DNA from: Sipunculus nudus
Taxonomy: Eukaryota > Annelida > Sipuncula > Golfingiida > Sipunculidae
Reading direction: 5' to 3'
Assembly: GCA_026874595.1 (NCBI GenBank)
Contig: CM049314.1
Coordinates: 16,734,729-16,798,728, forward strand
Length of the DNA stretch: 64,000 bases
The notes under the pieces were generated by a model, which was not told the DNA's origin, ran no database searches, and was given only the letters and a program-made list of their open reading frames with translations. This document shows positions 12,501-24,500 of this stretch, in pieces. Numbering within the stretch: position 1 is the stretch's first letter; the number at the start of each line of letters is the position of its first letter. Made by a program: the position numbers and the translations under genes.

Positions 12501-15500
12501 TACATGTATCGTGAAGCTTGGATTGAACAGATTCAGATGAGCACAGTGAACCAGCCAGTGTTATGCCCTGTAAAATATATAGGACTAAATAAAAATTTGA
12601 AATTTCTTTCTTTGTGTATTTGTAGTGAATAAATTTGAAGCGGCCAGAATAGTTTGGGTGATTGTGTAATGGAATGTTTTTGATAGTGCTTAAAGCCATT
12701 GCAAATATGGTGGAACACATGTCACAATGTTCATAGAGAAAGTACATGGACATAGTCCACAGTTGGCATCTATATAGAAAAACACTTGCATTCCTTGCAA
12801 GCATCAAGGCAGATCATGATCCACACAAAATGAATTTGATGAATTTGGTTTTGAGGATATACTGACTCTTCTTAGATCAAGGTATTTAAAGGTGTGTTCT
12901 GATCAGAGTTTAATGCTGCCATCTTGGTTTTGGTAATTTTGCTTGCTGATCATGTGCTGACACCTTGTGGTTGAATTTAGAACTAACTTTATACACCTGT
13001 GTCATGTTTCTTCAGCACAGGATTTGGACAGAATGTGTAGTTGTTACAAGTATCATGTGAGCTCTCATCGTATTTAATTTTTAATATAAAAATAATTATA
13101 TTTCAGCTCCTGTTATACTGAGTTCTGTTTATTTGTTTTAGTCAACAAGTGATGCAGTGGTGAAGCGGGCTTCCATGCTGGGTGATATGCACTTTAGAAA
13201 CCTTAAACAGAAATTATTACTAAAACTCCGAACAGAAGAAGCTGTCAAGAAATTAGAGGTATGATATTATTATTTATCACCATTTCTCCATCATAGATAT
13301 CACTCGAAATATGTATTGCATTATAAAAAGAATTTGAAACTTTGACTGCAGATGTTGGCTGCGGTTGGATTTTCATTGTTGGTGTTGTGGCATAATGCCC
13401 TGCCTAATTCAATTTTGTGACCCTGGGGTAGATTACCACGGTCCGAGAACGTTCCCGGAGAGGGGGTGCAAGTAACCGTGCACACAAATGCGTTCCAACT
13501 GGCATTGCTAGTGAAGCTTGCTTTATTAGCAAAGTGATAGAACATCTGACGTGTGTCATAGGTTGCAGGTTCAAATCCACATTTGGCTATCTTTCTATTT
13601 TCACCCATTAATCTGTTAAAATCTGAAATTTGAAAATTTATAAAAGCGCAAAAAATGAGCTTGTTATTAAAGTTTTTTAGGCTCTATTGTATTCACTTGC
13701 ACTGTTAATCTCAAGGGCAGCCCACTTCTGGTCACTGGAGGTCATTTAATACAGATGCTTACTTGGTTAATATTGCATCACTGGTTGACCACCCTTGCTG
13801 TCAAAGATGTACATTTATCCCCCCCCCCCCCAACTGTAATTCCTTAACTGTAAAGCTGTTTCCACTTCTATGTACAAAACTTTTGTTGGAAAGGTAATTC
13901 AAGAAGTAATCTAGAAGATGCCATGTTGTGGTAATGTAGCATTTTTTAAAGAAATCAGTTTCCTTATTTAGAGTTTTAACAAATTAAAATGTATAAAAAC
14001 CCATCAGTATTCATAATTTAAATAAGTTTTATTATCAAATATGTATTGTTTTGCAAATCTATAAATTCTTTTGTGGTAAAAATAAATAGATAAATTTGTA
14101 TGCATTATATGATGTTATAAGACAAAATAAGGGATATATGTTGAAGCAGTTGAGAAATGTGAGTCAGCATAGATATTCAGATATATATGTCATACTGCAG
14201 ATAAATAAAATCTATAAACTTGGAAAAAAATATTGTAATAAAAAATGAGGGTCTAATGCAAACATTTGTTCATTATTTTTTTGCCTCAGCAGAATGGGAA
14301 AAAAAGGACAGGCTTTGTTTGTCCATCTATCATTTCTTGTATTCAATAATTATGAATAAACTTTTTCCTGTAAGAACTTTTGAATTAAATTTCATGTCGT
14401 GATTATGCAGAGGTAATGTAACTCTGATTGATATACTTTTCTCTGCAGAGTACAAGGTTACACAGCCGAGCAGGTTTTAGTGAAGAATTTACAGTCCAGG
14501 AAGAATTAATGGGTTTAGCAATCGGCACTCACGGCTCTAACATTCAAAAGGCTCGGGGACTGCCCGGAATCTCTGCCATTGAGCTGGATGAAAACACATG
14601 CACTTTCAGGGTTTATGGTGATGTGAGTTCATTTCTTGATTTACCTTATGAATACAACTTGTGTCAATCTGTGTCTGGTGACATTTAATTTATGTTTCAG
14701 TGATTCAGAAAATTAGTATTGTAAAGCTATATTTGGAAGTATCAAGGACTTCCTGTTTAGAACTTCCCTTTTTTCATACGCCTATCCATGATAGAACATT
14801 ATGGTATACCAATGGTCAATCTATCTGTCCTTTAACTTTTAGTGTCGCAGTGAAACTCATGATACATATTTACCAATAGAGTTTCTAACCTGAATGACAT
14901 TTTCAGTAAATTTCGCACATATCAAATGATGTTAGAATTCACCAGATGGGCTTCGGGAGTATTAAGCACCATTTGCTATTACCCTGTTTATTTTGCTCTG
15001 AACATATACTCAATTGCATGTTTTTTGTCAGAATTTAATTACAAACGTACCTGAGTGAAGCATATCTACTAACAATGCTTGCACATATTTAAGATTTAAA
15101 TACTGAATGTGACCACATAAATAAAATGTGCCTCTCGTATCTGTCAGTAGCTCAAAATATGATTGATAGAGCTGTCTAGTAATGAAAGATGAATGCATGA
15201 TGTATGGTCTAAACTGCTTGGGACATGCTTTTGTATTGTAAATGAATATGTTCAAGGTGAAATACAACATAATTTTAGTTAGCCTTCTTCAAGCAGAAAA
15301 TTGAACAAAAGGTTTGTTGTCAGTTTATTTTATCCCAACAGACTGTACTAAAACATTAACAAGGAACCTTGCATAACATAGCCACAGTATTTTAGCATAT
15401 AATTTGTCATACAGAATCACTTGTATTTTATGTATTTAGTATGCTCCTACTACTTGCAGGACGAGGCAGCAGTGAGGAAGGCCCGGGCCATGTTAGAATT

Positions 15501-18500
15501 CTCAGAAGAAGCCTACCAGGTGCCGCGTGAATTAGTTGGTGAGTGTAGTAACATCATAATTTATCATCAAGGAAGCACTTTAAGGAAGCATCCCATCAGT
15601 TCTAAAAGATTCCAGATTAAATTAGACCCCATACAGTTTTTATTACTTTATTTGAAACTGTACATAGTGTACTGTTTAATGGTATGAATAAATAACATTT
15701 TCATGAATATTCTTGTTGTATATTGACATTATTAATTTAAAAAAAAATCAATTTGCAAAAAGTACTATATTTTAATGATCCAGTTATGCCAAGCCACATC
15801 AGAATTGGATAATATTAAACTATATGGGAGTATTCTAATTTTATTTATCTACTATGTTTCTTCCTTTCATTAAATTGAAATTTTACAATTTACATTCAAA
15901 CATAAAGTGACCAAAATAAAAATGAAGAAATAATGTTTACACCATAAAGTAAAATATTACAAGAAATAAGAACTTGGTGATGTAAAGCAGGAAAAAGACC
16001 TGAAAAGGCTACAACAATTGAAAAGCTACAACAGTTGATAACCTCCTGAGAAACTGACCACTGAGACAGTTTTTTCTTTGATCAAAAGGTTTTTACCTCA
16101 GCTGACTATAAGTCATCTGAGCTATAGTCATGGTTCTTTTTCCATTGTCCATCATGCTGTCCGTTAACAAATACAAAATTTGGCATGCATTTACATGTCC
16201 CCAAAAACTCCTACCATACCAAAAATTAGGTCTGTAGGACTGTTCCTTCAAGATATTAAGGAAAAACCTCAATTTTCCATTAAAAACCCATTGTTAAACT
16301 TCAAGACTGTCTAATATCAAAACCACTGATCTGTTTTTGAACATATTAAATATAATATTTCTCTATTCATTTGCTATCTACATACCGGAAATTAGGTATT
16401 GCGTAATTTCTTGAAGTTATTGGCCCTAACATATACACCTTGTAAAAAATCAGAAATATATTTGATCAACATCAGAATTCCTGAAGCTAGAGACTTTTTT
16501 TCATGGGATTACTTTATTTAATCAAGATTCAATTGTATACCCAAAGTTAGATCTGAATTTTGCAAAATTTTATAAGTTATTAGCATAAATAAAAAATCAA
16601 TACCTTTAATTTTGTCCAACTTTGGCCACAGTTTTTTTTTTCCCTGTACGCGAATTTTCACAGCATGTATACAAAAGGATTTAATCTTTTAAAATCTGAA
16701 ATTTCAAAGGAACTTATTGAAAAAGAGTAGACTTTCATGGAATTTAAACTTTAGCTTATTTTAGCTTTCAACTGCTTTTAGAATTATTATTCACGTTTAC
16801 ACATTTTTTGTTTATAAATATATCCTTTGGTATAGCTCTTAGGCCCATAACTTTTTTTACCTTGCAGCATGATTAAATGGTTTCAGGTTTATAATACAGA
16901 GTACAATATATACTTATTAGATTTTTGGTGCATTTTCAGCCAAAGTGATAGGTCGTAACGGCCGAAACATCCAGGATATTGTTGACAAATCTGGGGTGGT
17001 ACGAGTAAAGATTGAGGGAGACAATGATCAGGATACACCAAGAGAGGAGGTAATTACATACAAAGACATACAGCTGTAAATCCATCTGTTTATTCAGAAA
17101 AATATCTTGATGATGCACTGAGTATATTGGTCTACAGTTATGTATAGACCAGCCCCTTCTTCTGGAATGATGTGTATGATACACAGGCTGGCACCAACTT
17201 GCAACAGGATTTCTTTTATTAAATACAAGGGAAATTCGACCTGCACATTTATTTACAAATCTGATCAATAATTCTGAATTTGTTATTGTGAATATTTCTG
17301 ACAAATGTGGGGGCACTGATTTTCCACGATTGCGGAAAGACGGAGGAATTTGCGGAATTGGTAGTGCTGCTCGGAATTGCCCTTGTCACACGGCATGTTG
17401 GAAAATTGCTAGTCTTAAAGTACATTAATATTGATGATCGTAAGTATTCAATGCAAAGTAGCAGCAAGTAAATGCCTACCAAACTCTCTTTAATGTCTTT
17501 TACTCTTACAAAATCTTAATTTTTGTACAAAATGTCTGTGGATACAACAGAGTACGTACAGTAAATTACCCTTCTGTCTAGTCCTTTAATTTAGTTCATT
17601 ATTCACAAGCGGGCCTTTGGCACCCAAGCACCTTGATCCTGGCTAATTAAACTTCAGTGGGACACCAAAACAGTATATAAGCCGACGACACTCATTGAGA
17701 TGACAAACTTTTACTTAGACTTTTAACAACCAGTTAACAGCAAAACCTTTGAGTAAACGACTCCGGTGTTGATGTTTGCACAGCCTTATCTCCAGGGCCC
17801 TGCTGATCATAACATATGCACAGCTATCTGCTGGCAAAATGGGCGATATTAAATGATTATGGAACTAGCTGCTTCTTAGGTTATGACCTTTGAGCGCCAT
17901 CTATCAATACTATGATGAATGATGATGTCATGAACAGTCAAGAAATTTAATTGACAAAAATAGGAGTGGTCGTAGGCTATCATCAGTTTTACCCTTTATT
18001 TAAAAAGGAATAACATGATCGAGAAATATCTTAAAAATGTTTTACTGGGATTACAGCCCTGTTCAAATTTAAATACAACTGGTAGAGTGCAAAGTTTGGC
18101 AAAGTGAACATGAATATCTTTTATCATTCATGAAGTGAAAATGACTGTGGTTTATGACTGGCTTAGAGAAGTTTCCTCGTATATGTAGGCCTGTTTAAAA
18201 TATTAATTTTATATTTTATAAAATTAACAATTTATAAAATTAATATAGAAATATGCAGTCTTTGTATATATATAAATATATTCTGATTATTCACTTCTTC
18301 CTTTCTCTTTCTTTTATCGCTCATTACACCTCAGTGGCCCGTCGAGTGTCTTAAACACGCTTGATTTCGGCCTGACCTGCATATTATAGCTGCATCCCTT
18401 GTCGGGGAAAATAGTCAGGATTTACAGCTACATGTGTCATGTTATGGCCTTGGTGGCAAAAGGTGGATCTATGCCTACAGTACATGCATTTAAAAGACAA

Positions 18501-21500
18501 CGGAAAAAAAACAGAATCCATGAACATGAAAACAAAATTTTACTCAATTGAAAACAGAAAATCAGTGTCCTAACAAGTATAATTGCAGGTCTTTGAATTG
18601 TCTATAGGTGTAAAAATAACAATTATAAACACTGTATTCTATTGTAAATCAGTTTCAAGACATAGAAATTCTTGCTTTGTAACTTTATATTCCCAGTTAA
18701 AAAAATGACTGCTGTTAATGCACAGACATGTTGGTTTGTCAGCAGCTGTAGCTTCCCTACCACAATTATATAAGCACAGATTTTGAGGGTAAGTTTGTTG
18801 ACAGTAAGACATGCAGCATTAACTTGGATATTAGGGGACTTAATTAAGGCATAAGAAAAGAAAATTTATTCATGTGCAATGATAATTGATCAATAACAAG
18901 TGCACACTGGACAATGATTTTACTGCTTCTTACCCTTGATGTTCAATTGATTATTCCAGACTAAGGCTTTTAAATTTCAGGGTTTAGTGCCATTCATCTT
19001 TGTTGGAACAACAGAAAGCATTGAGAATGCCAAAATCTTGTTAGACTACCATCTCAACCACCTGAAGGTAAGTAAAGCTGAACTCAGAATAAATTTGGTA
19101 GAAATCTTAAATATAAACTGCCTGTCTCTACCCATATCAGCTGCAATCGACTTAGCATCATTCATCACACCTGTATGAACCTTTACCGGTAAGGAGCTGA
19201 TCTACAGGTGTGTTCTGTTGCTGGGGAAAATATGCATTGACACAACCCTGGGAGAAAAATGGGCTTCCTGCAGAGAATGTAACAGCAAAGGAAAGGAAAC
19301 AATGAAATCTTCAAAATTTGCTTTGTACACATGACAGAATGCATTAACAGGAACCAGACCTTTTAGATTTTGAAAGCCAGCTGAAGTGTTTCAGGGAAGT
19401 CGGGAGAAAAAATACAAAAATGTATCTTTGCAAGTTAATTGAGAATTATCTTGGGATGTCTTGGGATAGAACAGTCAATGGAGAAAGTCTAATCTTAGTT
19501 AATTTAGAATATCGGCACAACAGGGGAATTTTAGTTAATTTCTTTGTGTGTGTTTTGAAGGAGGTGGAAAGGTTACAACAGGAGAAACAGGAAATAGATG
19601 CCCAGTTGAGAACCATATCAGGGTCGCAACCAGGTCCCTACTTCCCTCCTCCCCGTGAACGACGGTGAGTCACATGACACAGTCTGAGTTACAGTCCTGT
19701 ATTTTTGTATATAAAACCTGGTAAAGCAGTCCTCATCCTGTTATTTACTGATTTTGTTTGTTAGCTGCTTTAACTAATCTTGAATTGGTATTTCTGAACA
19801 TTAATGTGAATAATTCTTATATAAATATGGCTCCAATTTGCTTTGACATCAATGTGGTTTAAGCAAAAGCTTGTTTTACTGCACAAGGCAAAAACATCCC
19901 ATAAATATTTAAGCATTTTCATTAACTAACAATGTAGAATTCCAGTGCTACAAATCTGTAATCCTGTACATTTAAGATACCTCTCTCACTATGTGTCACC
20001 CCCGCCCCTTCCCTATATCCTGTGCTTTTGCAGAACGTGGACCTGACAACCTCCTGTGTAACAGAACTACCCCATTTTTTCAACCTTTTCTTTGTTGAGG
20101 AAATTCAGTTTGTGAAAAAAATTACCCGCATCCCTGACTCATTCTTAATACATTCCTAACCGTGTCATCTCATGCTTTGTTTGGTATTACTGAATATTGT
20201 ACTAAATATATAACCTTGTTTATCATTAATATCAGTTCCATTTATTCTTCATATACACTCATATTTTATATTAACAGTGGTGGCAGTTTTCCAGATGAGA
20301 GGGGCAGAGGTCGCGGCCGTGGTCGTAGTCGTGGACGTAGGTGGGCAAATGAGCGCCATGCAGCAGCAATTGCAGGTACTAAATATGTTAAAAACAAGAC
20401 TTATCAGAACAGTAATGCTTTTGTCAGATTTAGGTTAGCAGATTAAATAAACTGCATTTATTAATCAGTTATTATAAGGTTATAAATTGATTTCATATGT
20501 TAATAACTATCTTTGATAAGGCCTCAGTTGAACTTCTTCTTTTGCAAAATATTGTTCATTGCATCCAGACCTGTGCAGTTGTACATGCACAATATCTTCA
20601 GAGGCTTTAATGCAAAGGCCAGTATCTGTAATTTGGAGCCAATATTTTCTTATGACCTCTGTAGCTTCTAGTGCCCCTTTGATGTTATTTTTTATGTCTT
20701 TTTATTCCTCAGTCAGGGATTTCTTTAGTTCACAGTGAAGTCTAGATTGAGTGTTCAGAGCAAAATGGTTTTTACTAGGGATTTTGTGTAAACTTGTGTA
20801 CCCCATGGTCAAACTTGCTAGCTTTTGTGTAGGACCTCAGAGTGTCCAGTTTGCTTTGGGGATTTGCATGTTTGCTATATCGTGGTTTATGGCTGCTGTA
20901 TCTTCATTTTCGCCTTTGTCGTTAAGCTGCTTTGTTGTTTGGATTAACGTTCAAGGCATTTCCGTCAGTAACACCATATCATTATACTAAGTTTAGGCTT
21001 TTATATTCGCAGTATAGCAGAAGGATGCTTTGTACAGTTCTAATTCTAGGAAGCCACTCCTTTAAACTTAATGTTTGCCCAACTAAATCAGTCTCTGCCC
21101 ATTGAATCTCTTAATTCTTGATCATTTATATTTAATGATGAATAAGTATGATCAGTCAGATTTGTTGATGTTTGATAGTTAGGTATTTATTTCCCATATT
21201 TCAATCTAGTAGACGTCGACGAGTGAGTCTATAAACGGTCAGGACAAACTTGTAAATGTAATGTGTCCACTTACATGCACAGTGGTGTATTGATAGGATT
21301 GTAATTTAATTTGATAAGAACTTACATCAGTTGTACATAGATTACTTAATGATATAACAGCCTTGATCCTATCACAGCCAATTTCAGCTGACATTATCCT
21401 TAGTACAGATTTAACAAAGGGATAAGGAGCACATTTATTATTTTTTTGCTATGGCCATCCGTGATTCCTTTTAAAGCATGCTTTTTGATAATTTAAACCA

Positions 21501-24500
21501 CTTCCCCTTTTAAAGCATATATGTAGGATAAAATACTTTCCCCATTAAAATCACACATTCTTTTAGTTTGAAATAAAAAAAAAATTTCAAAGAGTTTGGT
21601 CTAGAATGAATAATGTCAGACATAACCTGTGGTGTAGACAGTTGATTCATGTCAGGTTTTCACTCAGCTCAGTTTGTTTCATATTATAAACAGCTGAGTT
21701 TTTATGTTTGATTGTTTTCTTAGTATACAGCAGTTTCTGGTGTGTTTGTCTGTTATATCCTCCTGTTCCCAATCCTTAAAATCAGACGTAATCACATTAC
21801 ATAGTTAAACCCAGTACCAAGTTCTTTTTAATACAAGTCCCCAAACATTTCTTCATTACTTTATCTTAAAACCTGTTATCAGTGCCTTATAACGATAATG
21901 GTGGCTAGTAAGAAGTACATCTTATTGGCCTCTGCTTTGAGACTGGTTGCTGCTAGTGGCAGTGCATGGCTACTCTGTGGCTTCAGTGACGTGGGATACT
22001 TGGCGTTGTATCATTTGCGGTGCTCGTTGTCTTGCATCACCAGTGACACTGTGCACAATTCTATTACCAAGGGGAGGCTCTGACACAACAGCCTTCAGTT
22101 GCTGATTGGTCTGCGACGCTGGCTGACGAGGAACAGCAGCACGAAGGTTATTATACCGATAGTGTACTCAACAGTCGACAGCGCAGGTCGTGGGGTAGAG
22201 GGCGCTACAGGAACTTCTCAAGCATGTCTCGGTCACAAAGCCGCGATCTCAGTGAGTGAGCATGTGAATATGGTTGCCATGGTTTCACAGTCCTGCATGA
22301 CCTGTGGAACACAGACTGCCTGACTGTCAGACAGGTGGCGCTCTTGTTGACTGTGCCTGATTGTCAGAAATGTGGTGCTCTGGTTTTTGCATGCTTTTCA
22401 AGTATCCCACACAATGGGTTGATTTGATATTCGCATTGAATGTTTGCATGCAGGAATGCCTTGTAAGACTTCACTCTCTCATTGAAATGTATAATATTCA
22501 TATTTATTAAAAGATGAACAGTTTGTCCACATCTGACCCTTCACTTGGGCATGTTCAAAATTTTAACTGCAGGTGACAGCAACAGTTTTATACAAAAGCC
22601 TGAATCTTTTATTTTAGATCCTTCTGGAATTGTGTGGCTGTTAGCAGCCACTGTTGGAGCATGAGTTTTGTGTGATTCATCAGTACTGTTGGAAGAGTGG
22701 TTAGTTACACAAGTGATTGACTGGTGATTGAAGTTCACTCAACTCCTGTCAATCAGCTTTTGTAATAAAATCACAAATAAGTAATCATGAGCAAAGGATG
22801 TATGGAATTTGTGCTAGTGTTGTTGCACATTCACACATTGAAGCATCACCTTACGGGCATTCTTGATCTGTTATAATGAGTCAGAAATAATCAACACTTA
22901 ATTGGATTATCTCTTCATTTTGGTGTCGGATAAATTAAATTTTGGAAAACAACTCATGAACATTCATGATTGTATGTGGCAGTTGACATTCATGTTTGTA
23001 TTTGGAAGATGGATCAGGATTTGGCAAGACATTTTTAAAATAGGTTGATGAGTTTAGAAAGATTATTTAGGATTTCGCAGCAGTCCTTTTTGTAGCAGTA
23101 TGTAGGATGGGTTCCACTACTTTGACTTAAAGTAGGTCACCACTTTACTGAACCATAACCTTTCACCTCATTGTTACCCGACTCGGTTAACATTTTGACC
23201 AAGCTCTCCGGACCCCTCTACCGATGGTGCCTCACTTCTGCCTAGCAACAACGTTTGTTGACTCAACCATTCATAAACTTCAGTGTTGCAGTCCATGATA
23301 GAAGTGTTTTCAGCTCTTGGTGACATGCCGGCTGACTGTTAGCTCTTGGTCTCACATTAACATGTATTTGACAATGTAAGAAAGAAGAGTTTTTGTTTCG
23401 GTGCATTGAAACTAACACTCTATCCTAGTACAGCCGACTCTGTAAATAATTTTAGTTGTTACCAGTTTTCTCAGTGTTTCCTTGGAATGGATTTTGTCCT
23501 GGTCAGATAACTTAGTAGACTTTAGTGTCATCACATTCATATATTCTGTCTAGGTTGCTAAATATAACACTTGTTTGATGATAACACCATTGTGCATAAG
23601 GACTGAGCTATTGTATGTTGACACTAACTTCTGTGTATTTTTTTTGCTGTATGATAAGTAAGTTAAGTTTTCAGGTGTTTTTCTCACACAGAATTTACTG
23701 TTTTCTGTACAGATAACAGACGCCATGTTCACTCATATGATGACAGTCTCCGCGTAACATGTAGGTTTGACATCCTAACTGCTGTGGAGTAACTTGATTG
23801 AGTGTACCTGGGTTCAGATTAGTCACTAAGGGTCTGTTTCTAAAATAAATTTCATGTTGAACTTATGAATGTGATATACTGACACGGACCACCTTTGGGA
23901 CCACCAAAAGAGGTCCTGCTTTTGGGATTGTTACACTTGACATCTGTTTTCGGCCATACTTTCATCTGGAGTACAGGTGTTGTCATCTTAGCAGGATGGT
24001 CATGTAACGGAGTGGCCATGAAGAGGGGTTTTACTGTAAGTGTAATAAAATAAGACTGTGACTTTGGTTCTAAATTCACAATTAAGTGTAACAGTTAAGA
24101 AACAGACCCTTTATGATCTGCAGATCACAGAAAAAACAAGATATCCAGCTCAAACACAGATCAGTTCAATTGTATATTATTTAGCAGGAGTCTTTTCAAT
24201 TTGCCTCAGTTATAAATTGAGATGACTGATATTGCCTATACTTAGAAAATTGTCTGGAAAAAATCTGTTGTTAATTATCTTAGTCTTAATGCAGGCTTGA
24301 CTTGCAAAACTTTCAAAAGATAAAGTGGTTGATCACCTGTATCAATGGATGATAAGTATCTTGAACTTATAAAATTTGCTAATGAGGTAATGTTTTAAAA
24401 TGTATGAAAATGAGAAGAATTTTTATTTTTTCCACCACAGTCATGTATCAACAAAAAAATGGATGGTCATGATATATAATTGTACCCTGAATTCCCTAGT

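Noticed and set aside
13527-13578. Functional tRNA gene
   Set aside because: A and B boxes are present, but I could not fold a convincing acceptor stem and anticodon arm. A SINE head or tRNA pseudogene fits better.
17050-18980. Search for counterparts of human FMR1 exons 11-12 in intron 9
   Set aside because: No open segment with matching phase and Ser/Asn/Pro-rich loop sequence was found; exons 9 and 10 join directly in frame.
21210-21222. Possible microexon: pyrimidine-rich TTTCAATCTAG, 13 bases encoding an Arg-rich string, then GTGAGT
   Set aside because: Thirteen bases would shift the frame between exons 12 and 13 and give an early stop. Without RNA evidence it is treated as a chance splice-site pair.
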